DNA from: Ectocarpus siliculosus
Lineage: Eukaryota > Sar > Phaeophyceae > Ectocarpales > Ectocarpaceae
Reading direction: 5' to 3'
Assembly: GCA_000310025.1 (NCBI GenBank)
Contig: FN649751.1
Span: forward strand, 4,699,318 to 4,763,317
DNA: 64,000 nt
Shown here: positions 50,201 to 61,432 of the stretch, piece after piece
How positions within the stretch are numbered: position 1 is the first letter of the stretch
Layout of the letters: each line of letters starts with the position of its first letter
Position numbers and translations under genes: made by a program
Notes under the pieces: model-generated
Told to the model about the DNA's origin: nothing
What the model saw: only the letters and a program-made list of their open reading frames with translations
Database searches by the model: none

Positions 50201-53200
50201 GCGCGTTGGTGGCGTTCTATACAATATTTATCTCTGGCTTGGGCACAACACATGCGCACTCCGGGCCTCCAAGCGCGAGTGGGGCAACCAGTTCAATCGA
50301 TTGGAGTAGTGGTTACTGCCCATTACAACACAGAGAAACATCATTTCCTGGAAACGTTCTACATCTTAAATGTGCACCAAAATTCTCCCAAAGACCATGC
50401 TTCCTGTGCATGTACACGGTCTCGTGACCACCTGTGGATTGTGCATATCTAGCTTGGCGGCTTGGGGGCATTTGGAGGGAAGCGGTGGCCTATGTGGCAA
50501 ACGCGAGCTTTCGGCAGGTGGCTAGGCTTGACACGAAAGATTGGATGAAAAAAAGCTGCAGCCGCTCTGTGAAAAAACAAGGGGGTCCTTGTTTGGGATA
50601 TTGATGCACGCACCTGTTGTAGACACGGGTGGTAACATGTTTCGAAATGGCGAATTGTTGGACGCATGTTATTTTTGTGCTACGCTGTTTCCGCATTTGG
50701 AGAAATTTTTCCTAGCCCATTTTATGTTTTCGTTTCGTTCTAGTAAAGGTATAGTGTACCCTTTGGGGGTGTAGTTGGCTTGTGACCACGGAAGGCGTCC
50801 GCGTCAGTTGTACCAGTAGTATACGGGTATTAAAAGGTACTGCGCGGAGACCGGGGCGGTTTTTAATGTGAACACAAAAAACAACAAAAGCCGTGCGTGG
50901 AACTACCATAGTGTACCCACGAAAAGCACGCGCGGGTGTGGCTGGCAGACGTGCTTTGGGTCATGCACCGCAGTACGTGTTTCCTTTTTCTTGCCCCTTG
51001 CCCCTTTCGTTCAGAGGGCGGTTGAACTCTACTTCCACATAAAACTTCCAAGTTTTATTTTATTCTGAAACGACACGCAGTTTTCACTTCCAGTATGGAC
51101 ATGCGTGGGCGTGGTATCGCTATCGCTGTGGCCGCACCTGCGGCATGGTTTCGGGCTTCCAGTACTGGGTATTCAAGAAATCATGCGTGCACACACAGAC
51201 AGTTTAGCTTCACACGCGCTTGCATCAATTTGACCAAAGTCATTTTTTCTGTGCTCCATGCGCGGAGTTAAAACCTAGGATTGACCCGAAGTCGGTTGTA
51301 CGATATTCGAAAAACACGGCCAACAACGAGTACGTCGTTTATCATAAGCGCACGGACAACAAGAAACACATGTCGTGAAAGAGACCTTTACACAACCGGA
51401 TTGCGGTTTGTGCTTGTCCCGCCCAATTACTGGTGGACGAACCAAAAGTCAGCCGTGAGTACTTTCGCGTCGGCGTGGCGGTGCTCTACGATAGTTTCAA
51501 GGTTGGGAGTGCGTGAACATCGCAGCATGCAGACACCTCGTAGGTGACCATGTTGTCTCCTCCACGTAGATGTAGCTTCAACCCGCTAGATGCCCTAATC
51601 GGCACTTGTCGTTTTGCAACAAAGACCGGAAGTATGTACAACTACACTTTTGATCTATACCAACGCAAAATGTGCACACCTTCGTTAATCAAAGCCTGCT
51701 CACCATCTGTCGAACGTGTTCGACTTTCATTGTTTTCAAGAGTCCGGGATCTTTTGAACGAGCACTCGTAATCAATACGATAATTGTGTTTCTCTACAAC
51801 GGGGCACTCACCACGTGGTGCAACAGGAGCACGGCCAAGTCTGTGGGGCTCTCCGCCCGTAGCATGAACATATGGCACGTCTGGACTCCGTCCGGGCGGT
51901 ACCCCCCCTCCACCCCAGACGAGACCAACCATGCCCCCCTTTCCATGAAAAACTTTGAGCAATCCTCCTTTCCGTGGTTGTTCTCCCGCCAGAGCTTCTC
52001 CACCGTCTTGAACAGCTCAATCAGCAGCACCCTGTTGGGGTATTTGAGGGTGGGGGGAGTGGATAGAGGGCAGTTGACAAGAGACCGACAGAAAATCTTG
52101 TATGAGAGCGATCAGTGCTCGTGGCAGTGCAATTGCTCTTTGCTCTACATGCCAACACGCCCTACTTCGTGTGGAAAAAGGAAGCATGTCTCGCACTGCG
52201 CGATAAATGAAAGGTTCCCACATAGGTGCGCATGCACTTTCGGCGTCCCGAATCTTTTCCTGAGATATGAGATGAACAAGTTTGGAGGCTTGCAGCAGAC
52301 GTCACCTTGACGAGCGAAACACCCGGCCCGAAGGCATAAATTGGACGCATACGGCGGGCGTCCATATTTCCGACGGTATCCACTACTCCCCCACACGGAA
52401 AACAAACGCGCGAATAGCTGTCGATGTTTTCGATATGAATAATGATACCTGTTGAATCAACTACTGCAATAGTCTCGAGCTACCTCTCAGCCCTCAATTG
52501 AGCCACTTCAAATGTGCGGTGGAACCATGACAAGTACAACCCCTGCGTAGAAACCAAGAAACGATTTCTCATAGTGCCTCACGGAAGCACTGGTTCTTCT
52601 CGAACAACACGCAACATGATCATTGCAGAGTAACAAAGGGGGGAAAAAAACTAAATACTACGGCAAATTAGCGGTCCATTCTGTAATAAGCGCTACCACC
52701 TCAAGAATTTTGGCAATATGGACAAAAGAAATCGCTGTAGCTTCTCGTGAAAAATACCTGCTAATTCCCGGCGCTCGCGGCCCAAAGCACAAACGATAGA
52801 GGTCCTCCAGCCCGTCCAGCGACATGCCCTCCAAAATCTCCGATAGCCCAAGACCATCCTCGTTCTCCCGGACACGCTCCATCAGTTTCTGGCCATCGGC
52901 AGCCTGTGCATCTCCGCTACGCGGGGCATGTCCACGAGCAGGCACCACAATGATGTTGGACCTGCGGTTTTGGGGGCAAAAAGTCACCGGCGTGTTTTGT
53001 GAGAACTGCAGCCGCCTTCCGAACACCATCGGCGACAGCATGCTGATGACGAGCCAGATGGCATCAAGGTCCATGTCGATCACTTGCTTCATGCGCTGTT
53101 GCAGGTACTTCTCGATGCAGATGTTGACTGCCAGCTTGGCGCAGCCGTCAAAACTCGAAAGGAGCGGAAAAAACAAGTCGATGAAGCTGAAGAACCCGTA

Positions 53201-56200
53201 AGGGTGGTCGGTGAGGGCTTCGAACGCCAGATACGCGTCAAGCAACAGCTTTTTCAAGTAGTTGTTGGTCAGCGCTCTGGCAGGAGAGAGCGGTACGCCG
53301 GGGACAGCAACAGGAACATGCCGGAAGGGGAGTGAGCTTCATTCCAGGCGTTGGGGGGTCACGCCCCTACGTATCAACACGTCCATGCTGCACCGCGTAG
53401 TACCAACGCCCAGGGAACCAGTCCGCATCGTGATGCAAAAAACCAAAACAAAGTCATCTATTTGCATTTTCCACTCCGGTATTTAGTTCGGTACTGTGAT
53501 AAAGTAGGACATGAACACCTTTCAAGAACGATCGCACGACGGTTGACCGTGCCACCTAGAGGGTGACATTCTTGAGAAAAATTGCTTGAGACACGCCGCA
53601 GCTGATGTGCATTGCCGGTACACATTAGCTTCCTCAACATAGTGTTGTTTTCCTGGCACGGAGGTACCCTAACTCTTACACGCAAGTACCGTGCGATTAT
53701 AAATGACAAGTACTGTATAGGCAAGAACAATGTACTACCGATGCTCACCAACCCTCTCTGCAACGAATTTGCACTCCACCCAGCTGATCAAACTACTTGT
53801 TGCACGATGCAGACCAACCGAGATACTACAGCAATATACCAAACATGTTAAAGCTATTTTTCCCTAACCCCTCCTTGTGCCTATCCTAAGATCCGCCCAA
53901 AGACTTCGTTGTCCTTTCCTACCGCGCGTTGGTTTGACTTGGCACGGGGGGTGCGGCAAAAAAAATGAAAAGAGATGCGGTGGGACCGGGCCCCGCAAAA
54001 ACGAACGAAATGATTTGGAAAACCCTCGCACCTCCGTGCGTACTGAAAGCGCTTTGCGGTACCCTCATCCAACGTCCCCTGGGAGGGGGACACGAAATGT
54101 ACTGGGAACGACTTAGATAACAACAGCCCCGAGGGAAAAGTGTGCTCGATGACTCGTTGAAACAATATCGTAATTTGATCCCCGAGGAAACCCGGAATAA
54201 GGTTGTCGTACATTCGATTTTGAGGTCAAAATCTGGGGGATAAATACAGTGGCTACGACCTACCGCCTTGGCATTGCCACACCTGCACGTTTGAAGATGG
54301 TGCGTTTGATTTAAGATAGACTAGAAGTGTTTTGGGGCTGGAGGTCGAAGGGACTATTATTTATTTCCTAGCCTGATCATGGGGAACTACTCCCCGAGAC
54401 GGGTGTTTCCCTTGCAGTTTTAGGTAAACACCCCCCCGTGACCCATTGGATCGTACCGTGCTACAAGCGGAAGGCAAAGAACAACAAACAGTGGATGATG
54501 ATGATTTTCACAGTCACCTCTTGGCCAGCTTGTTCCGGGCCATCCACATCAGGTTGTCGGCCAAAGGACGGAGGAGATTGTCGAATGCGTGGCTGATTGC
54601 CGTACCACTGAGCACCGCCCGCCTCGTCGCGTCCATGTGGGACAGATGGACGAGTAGAGTCTCTCCGAAAACGAAATAGCCGTGCTCTTGCCAGTCATCA
54701 CCGGTCACTGCTTCCACCCCGCCGTCAACACAGCCCTTGATCTTAAGCACGGCCTCGACGAGATCGGGCCCCTGGAATGATGACGTCGCGTGAACAAACA
54801 AAGTCAGAATGACCAACTGGAAAAAACGTGCGCTCTCACGCTTTCTTGGAGGTTCGCAATATCTTCAAGCACTTGGTGTGCAGCCGCAATTTTTGTCCAG
54901 TTGCCATGTGACGTGAGTCCTTCCGACGTTGCTTGTGAAGCTTAAACAGGTCGAGCGGACCATGTATACATCTATTGTGCATTCCGTCTGCGCTAGTTGA
55001 ATTATAATAATGACCGTGACTCCATGTGCCTACCACGTACGATGTTCGAGAAGGTATCTCGTGCACCAGCAGTCACATCAATAACATGCGGTTCTTGTCT
55101 TTCCTTCTTCACGGTCTGGCGTGACCAACTATGTACCCTGGATGCCTTTGCGATATGGTAGTGGATGGCACAATGCCCCAACACAAAAAATCTAGCAGGT
55201 CGCACACGGACACAGGGCCACACCACATGCCCATGCCCAAGCAGCGGCACCCAAAAGGGGCGATGTTTACAATGCGACGCACGGTGCCGGCAATGAACTA
55301 AATACCCAACTCACCGGGACCAACGCTGTGACCCGCACACTCTTCAAGTGGACATACTCCTTGCCGCACTTGGGGCATACCGCGTCGAGACTCGCAATCT
55401 CGGCGTCCGCCTCCATTTTGCCACGCTCTCCATCTTCCGACAGGGCTGCAAGGACGTGGACCGGGTATTTGATGCTGCCGAACATCCTAAGCAGCTGTTC
55501 TACCTTTGCTACAAACCCCGGCGCATTACGCTTGTACTCTGCCGCCCCTGAACCGATGCCCTCATCGCCTGAATCTTCGTCGCTCCCGCCGTCTAAGTTG
55601 AGGGGGGAGCTGCTTCCACAATCACTGCCCATGACACCCAACCCAACGATATGCGTATGCACGCATTTGCCGCTAGAGCCTTTCTTGGACGAGGTGCACC
55701 CCGTCCCCCCATTCGCCTATGATCATAGCCAAGTGACGGGCGCCAGGGGGTAGATAGTTGGTGGGACACAGGTTTGTTGCGTGAAAACAGTCAATGCTAC
55801 GTGCTATGATGTACACCATCTTGAAAGCACCGAAAGTATCATTCGCTGCTACTTTGCCTTTCCGACCAGCTATCCTCAGGGGAAAATACTGTACGTCAGG
55901 TAAACCACGATATTTACCATCCGAGCTAGACAACACAGGCACCGATATTGCTGGCGTGGTTTGCACAACGAATTTCAAGGTTGGGGCGGGAAAACATACA
56001 CAGCAGAAGCGCTCTAGAGCTCCGAATAAAAAATAGTCATGCATCGGCAGTAGTAGACTATCACCTTGCACTGGATCTGCTTCCTTTCAGTGGTCCGCCT
56101 TCTCGTTGATGGCGCTTTCTTCGACCCGGGTGGTTGCGGGAAATCCGTCTCGGACGTGTGCCCAGCTGCCAGGAATAGACCGATGACCCGGATGGTACAC

Positions 56201-57991
56201 AACATACGTCTGAGTCTCGCCTACGCGCATCAACAGCGGCACCCCATGCTCCTCTGCAGTCGCTGCCATCCTTAGAATGGTGTCAAAGCTACCCTGAGTC
56301 AAAACCATCTGGGTTATCGCTGCATCCCCAACGCTTTCGATCCCTTCCCCATCCTTGCCAAAGACAACCGGCTCTGCTTCAGGAATATCCGCCTTCGGAG
56401 TGGTCCCATCTCCGAGAATGACGTCAGCGTGCTCACATTGGCCCGCTGCAACCTGCTCGGCGTTTGGCGCGTGCTCGGGTTCCGCTTGCACACTGCAAAA
56501 CCAAACGAAAGCAACCGTGAAAGTGACAGTGCATCGTCAGAAAAACTTATATATGCCGATTAATTTCTGATAAATTTAGCGAGCAGCAACTGTCGAAAAA
56601 TAAAATGAGAACGCAGAACGGCCGGGCCCCTACCTGTGCCCTGCAAATGTCTTTCTTTTCCAAACGAGTTATACAAGCGTTGGGTTGCAACAATAACGTG
56701 TAGTTTCGATCGGAGATTTGCCGGTGAGAAGGAAGAGTATCGGACACCACACAAGCACTGTTGTTTCGTGACATCCCCCAACTACTACATCGACTCACTT
56801 GTGGCATCGGTTATCGCAGCAGTTCACGATGCAGCTTGCAGGCGCACCAGGTTGCTCGGCGGTGACGTCGGTGATGACCATGACACGGTCGCCGCGGGCG
56901 GTAGTGGAGACCGAAAACAGTGCCTTTTGTCTATCTCTAGAGTTGCGCGCCGCCACCGTGAGAGGCAGACGGAGCTTGAAAGCGCTGGTTCGAGCCTGGC
57001 GGTGAATCACTCGGGACACGCTACTCCCGTGGATGTGGCCGGCTTGAGCTCGCTGGGATGCCGCTCGCTTATCAGCTTTGTTCTTCTTGCACCTGTATGA
57101 GTACGAAGCATGTGATGGTGGGAAGAATAGAGGGGGGGGAAATGAGTATTACGTACAGCACGCACGCTGAGAGCAGGTCGTATTGTGGACGCTCCGGTCT
57201 TGGTCGCACTGCGAGAGGGTGAAGACCTAACAAACACCGATGGTCAAGCAACCAGAAAAGTTGGAGTCGATACAGATCACCAGCAACATTCCCGGAACAA
57301 CTAGGTGAAAACAGGTGACAGCCTACCAGGCTGCGCGAGCGCTGTGGAAGTCAAGATATTGTTGCATATTCCTCTCAAACAAACCACATGGGTGGCATCG
57401 AATCGGGTGACACCCACGTGTGCGAGAAGCATCCGAGAACTCGATTTGGCACATCACTCTTGGTCATATAATTAAAGAGAATTGCAATTGAACAAAGAAA
57501 CTGAACAGCGGAAAACGATATTGGGTACTCACGCGTGACACAGACATGCCGACTTCGTCTTCGTATCGCAGAAGCAGCAAATGAAGCGATCCTTGGTAAG
57601 GTCGATCAGCCCATGGTCGACGTGGCAATGCCATCGTTTGAGACACCCACGACAAATCGAAGTAACTGTCTTGCTTTTCGAACAGCACCAGCTGCGATTC
57701 GCCAACGTAGCATTAGCAGGCACGATGACAGGGACGGGCTTTCCGCTGGAGGCATCCTTTGCCTCCCCCCCCCCCCCCCTCGTCTTCCTCCTCATGACCG
57801 CCTGTCCCTGAGCCATGCGGTGCGCCATGCTGCAAAACCAGATGTAAACCATGGCCGTTCAGGGCGTCACCGACGATGCCACCTGCCGTCCTCTGCTGCA
57901 CAGGCAACGGCAGCGGCGGAAGTGGCTGACGTACCCGTCTATCCCGCTGCGGCTGTAACACCGCCCCGCCAGCTGCGCCCTGCTGCGCCAT
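47229..57991 (-). CDS. SWIM/zinc-cluster transposase-like protein (possibly domesticated or degenerating)
   Basis: Exons 5' to 3': 57533-about 57765 (5' limit unclear), 56799-57092, 56126-56492, 55315-55716, 54518-54771, 52758-53276, 51812-52031, 49295-49548, 49129-49246, 48830-49078, 48095-48158, 47229-47833; all joined in phase, about 1,190 residues. Visible in order: a Cys/His cluster (CCSKSK, CRGC, RFICCFCDTKTKSACLCHAC), a SWIM-like knot (GCTSSKKGSSGKCVHTH), CPKCGKEYVH, a helical block ending DAIWLVISMLSPMVFGR, then CHMFMLRAESPTDLA, PILVITDIMCR, YGGIDSCAQL, NAHEQNHAKKKK and MKFDRFTFMVTLI. The D of VITD and the E of HEQN sit where catalytic acids lie in KDZ/HMGXB3-type DDE transposases, as I remember them. 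The family call is inference. The start is unknown: ATG 57991 lies before a G15 run that breaks the frame. The GTCGAA donor at 56125 and the 48-bp intron at 49079-49126 are weak points. Confidence 0.6.
49916..49989. repeat. Perfect 37-bp tandem duplication in an intron
   Basis: 49916-49952 and 49953-49989 are identical (CCTCCCTTTGAGAACAGCAC and onward). The lack of divergence means a recent duplication or an assembly artefact. Confidence 0.95.
57765..57779. repeat. C15/G15 homopolymer at a reading-frame break
   Basis: Fifteen C on the plus strand. On the minus strand the upstream proline/glutamine-rich frame enters this run and exits in a frame that stops at 57713, whereas the zinc-cluster frame downstream needs a shift. 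Confidence 0.95.
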
Positions 57992-58054
57992 CAAAAGCCG
58001 TTGCGGCGGCCGGGGCGGCGGCCATACCCCTCCAAAGCAACCGGCGGCTGACAG

Positions 58055-58122
<68 letters not shown>

Positions 58123-58131
58123 GCTGCTGCG
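58055..58131. repeat. CTG/CAG trinucleotide tract
   Basis: About 25 CTG units on the plus strand with a single CTA unit near 58111 and a TTG near 58058. Read on the minus strand in the glutamine frame, the CTA unit is a TAG stop; in the alanine frame it is GTA (valine). Confidence 0.95.
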
Positions 58132-58224
58132 GTCGCCACGGCACTTCGTTGGCTAGGCGCTGCCATGGTGGCAACATTGCTCCAAGTTGGCGTGAGCGTT
58201 CATAGTTTAGCTGCGCTACTCCCT

Positions 58225-58845
58225 CTACCTCCGAATGTAGTAGTGGTGCACTCGGCCCGTGCGTACCGGTAGAGCAGTATCCCGGTCCCCGTATGTACCC
58301 CCAATGGCAGACGAAAGGGGCGTATGTGGTTCCGCGAATTCGAAACCATCACCTGATAGCTCCCCTGGCGTCCCCAAGGCCTCCGATGCTTGGGACATCT
58401 GCACAGCTGTAGCAAGGAACGAGTGCAGCACCCTGCCGCGACGTTCACCGGCCCCGAAGCCCTCGCATGAATTTCTTGCATCTCGTCCCAAACTCCCCCG
58501 GGATGATGGGCTTTGCGACGCGTGGCGTTTCGCTGGTGGTGATTCACGTCCACTCACACTTCTGCGAGCCTCTCCGATAGCCACAGGAGTGTCGCAAGGA
58601 AATGTGTTCGCGACGGTGGCTACACCGCCAGGCGCGCCGCTGACCGACAGATGGGAATGGCCCGACGGCTCGCTACCGGAAGAGGTCGCTGTCCGTTCTC
58701 GAGGAGGGTTTTTGCTGCAAGAATTTGGAACTCTCTCCAGTGTTCGCGCATGGGGCTGCGGGCAAGGGGTGCGACAACGGCTTGTGCTGGCGACCAGCCG
58801 CACCATCCACGCAGTCATCCGCGCCTGCATCATGATCAGCATCAT
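58225..58845 (-). CDS. Possible 5' exon of the transposase-like gene, or antisense noise
   Basis: An open frame of 206 codons, Ser/Gly/Arg/Pro-rich, ending near a good donor (CTACCG|GTACGC at about 58270) in phase 0. It could lead into the CAG-repeat exon. An equally long open frame lies on the plus strand (58304-58987, from its first ATG), with similar composition, so strand assignment is not secure. No known domain in either. Confidence 0.3.
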   Translation of the reverse strand: MMLIMMQARMTAWMVRLVASTSRCRTPCPQPHARTLERVPNSCSKNPPRERTATSSGSEPSGHSHLSVSGAPGGVATVANTFPCDTPVAIGEARRSVSGRESPPAKRHASQSPSSRGSLGRDARNSCEGFGAGERRGRVLHSFLATAVQMSQASEALGTPGELSGDGFEFAEPHTPLSSAIGGTYGDRDTALPVRTGRVHHYYIRR

Positions 58846-59040
58846 GATGCGCCCCGCCAGCAGAGCGCGTGCTCGGCAGCATGCCGCTCACCTCCTTGCA
58901 TCAACGACTGACCGCTCCTGTGGTGGCCAACGGTGGAAGCCACGCTATGCAATGCCTCCCTCTAGAGGCTACGTGTCGATAAGGTAGCACGGCCGCCCTG
59001 TCCGTCCTTCACAGCACGCGCACCTCGTGCGCGACGTGCG

Positions 59041-59747
59041 GAGATATGTAGCTACAACAGCGCCGGGATTTCCCCACCCCAGCAGAGCTTTGTGAATAGA
59101 ACCAAAAAGAGGTTCACCGAGGGAGCGCGCGCACGCGCATCTCCAACCAATGAGGAGACAGTAAATTTAGAAGTAAAGATCCCTTCGCACGGATGGTAAT
59201 GCACTGCCCACAACATCATGCCATCATGCCCACACCGACATGCGCACCACGCACGCACCTAACTCACTCTCGCGGCTGCTGTATTTTCGTTTGGTACTAT
59301 ACCAGTCGACCTTTATTCTCCAACAGAAACGCGGATGTGAATCCTTCTCGCCATAACAATCAAGGCAGGCACTCAGGGAGACGGCGGAGAATACAACCTG
59401 TGGTGTGGCCTCTCCGTTCGTTTTGTGTCGGAGCATCGAGCTCTGTACTTGTACTCTGTGCCGAAGGTTACAGGGAGAGCGAAGAGCGGGGCCGCCGAAG
59501 TTCGGAAAAACTACTGATTCCGGGGAATGCAGCTCTCTCATTGGCCAAAAGCACCAGTTGCGCTCATACACCACTTTGCGCTTCACCAGCGGCACGAAAA
59601 GACCAAAAGGCAAAGCTCGTCCGCGTACATCTCCGTGGTACGCAGGTAGACACAGCTTGCTGAAATCTGAGGATCTGAGGTGAGTTCAGCCGAGACCTGA
59701 AGAGAGGTGAACGAACCAGATACAGGGGAAGGAGCACCACACCGAAT
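59041..59747. other. Interval with no recognised gene
   Basis: Only short overlapping open frames on both strands. It may hold the promoter of the plus-strand hypothetical gene that starts at 59748. Confidence 0.5.
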
Positions 59748-61040
59748 ATGACCGGTGGCCCACCGTCTTCCAGTGACGTCGGTGAATCTAGCAGCGGTGG
59801 CGCCGGTGGTCCACCTTCCTCGATTGATGTCGGGGGAGGCACGGGATCGTCCAGCTATTGGGAACAACGGTTCGGGGATGGGGACTTCGATCCGTCAAGC
59901 TTCATCCCGAGCTACACGCGCACGGACAAGGGTAAGGCGGGAGACAGAGGGAGAGATGCAATGGAACCAACAGCTGTGTCTTCAGAAGGCATTGCTTAGT
60001 AGTACACCCAGCTGCTCTCACACCCTGTTTCGGCGGTACGATTTGTGTGTTTGGGGGGGTACATGTATAATCGCAATCCGCCATCTGTCTTCAACGTAAA
60101 GATTGAAATTTCCGTGAGCGTGGAGCGTGCAACAAGCAAGGCGTCGTGGTTGTCTGTCTTCTGTGAGCATGCGCAGGCAGGCTCAATCAACCCGTTCCCA
60201 CTCTCCCTGCAACCTAGCCGTTGTGGCTTGTAACTGCAACCTCCTCTCGAGCAATTATTCGCATTGTTTTTGATGCAAGCCAAAGTATTGGAATAGAAAC
60301 AGAAACGGATATATATATATAATATGTTCGGACGTCAGCACATGGATGTTACGACTGAGAGAGAGAGACGAAGCAGATATGCGGTAGGCAATGAGGGCGT
60401 GGTAGAGGAAAGGAGACACGTCAACCATGTTTTGCGATCGATCGCCATCGCACATAGCCAATGCTGTTGTTACCACGATGGACGGGAGTTTATGCTGCAG
60501 GCCTTGATCCTTGACTCTTCTTGCGTGATAAAAACTGTGAGAGTAATAAATAAATGCGACGGCATTTCCGCCCGGGCTTGCGTGCATGCAGCCTTGGCGC
60601 TCTTCAGGTTGGTAGTCGGGTGCTGCTTCATCGTGCTCGGGAGCTATGCGTTGGTTCGCTTCTACCGATCAAGATGGATATTGGACATTCGCACGAGGTA
60701 GGCCTTGCTTGGTGTATCGAAGTCGAGTGGTTACTCACAATCACCTGTGTTTTGTTTGATCTCTCAGAGAGAGCGTCAACCTGGTTGACCAATCCTGCCT
60801 GGTTCGACGTCGAGCAGTCGAGCACAGCTCACGGAGGTGGTGGAAACACGCCTCCAGCACACACTAATTCGGCGGGGCAGCAGGGCCGCCGGCAGAACCC
60901 CTCCATAGGGACTTCCGGGCGGGACATGAATGAGCCGCATGCACGCATCAGCCGCGGCACACCTGTCCGACTTCTTTCTGTCTCGTCAGCCACTCAGCGG
61001 GGGTGTTTCACAACTTTATTCCCCTTTCGATGCAAGGCGG
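59748..61040 (+). CDS. Hypothetical protein, partial two-exon model
   Basis: Exon 1 (59748-59931) starts at ATG and contains two imperfect repeats of GGPPSS(S/I)DVG, then a more ordered segment with WEQRFGDGDFDPSSFIPSY and the donor AAGG|GTAAGG. Exon 2 begins at about 60767 (CTCTCAG|AGAGAG) and joins in phase (G+AG gives Glu), reading WLTNPAWFDVEQ followed by Gly/Pro/Gln-rich sequence. After about 61000 three frames look similarly plausible, so the 3' end is not resolved. I recognise no domain. The hAT-like element starts 390 bp further on. Confidence 0.4.
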
Positions 61041-61424
61041 GTCAGCCGACGACGGTTGGATGGATTTTTCGGGGGCTGCCCGAAAACGGCCTCCACGGCT
61101 CATCCCTGAGCAAGGAAAAACCTCGAATTGCTTGCCTGGGGGCAAAGAATAGGCGGATCCCAGAACACCCGCATCCCCGAAGCCCCCGACGACTCTCTCT
61201 CTCCCATATTGTTTCACTCCTGCCTGGACAACTGGAGAGTACATTCCACTCGAATCGAACAAACTGCGGGACGGACACACTTGCGTAGACCAATTGCGAT
61301 GTAGAGCGTACCGTCGCCGAGAGTTTGCTTTTTCTTTGCTCCTGCTATCGCCCTGAGGTTCTGCTTTTACGCCCGCAAGAAAGAGTGAATCATGAAAGAA
61401 AGTGTTCTCATCTAGATTACAGCA
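61041..61424. other. Unassigned sequence left of the hAT-like element
   Basis: A frame with DDGWMDFSGAARKRPPR runs to a TAG at about 61153 and may be a further coding part of the gene to its left. Otherwise nothing is recognised. Confidence 0.3.
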
Positions 61425-61432
61425 GCTTCAGC
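61425..61432. repeat. Left target-site duplication (GCTTCAGC)
   Basis: Eight bases identical to 62846-62853, directly abutting the left terminal inverted repeat of the element. Confidence 0.9.

Noticed and set aside
56087-56125. Stop at 56087 as the end of a separate gene
   Set aside because: A phase-0 join from 56126 to 55716 places a SWIM-like motif directly after the tract; still, the donor is weak and two genes cannot be fully excluded.
4237-58131. CRISPR-like or regularly spaced repeat arrays
   Set aside because: All repeats found are microsatellites, tandem duplications or transposon ends; none has repeat-spacer structure, and the genome is eukaryotic.
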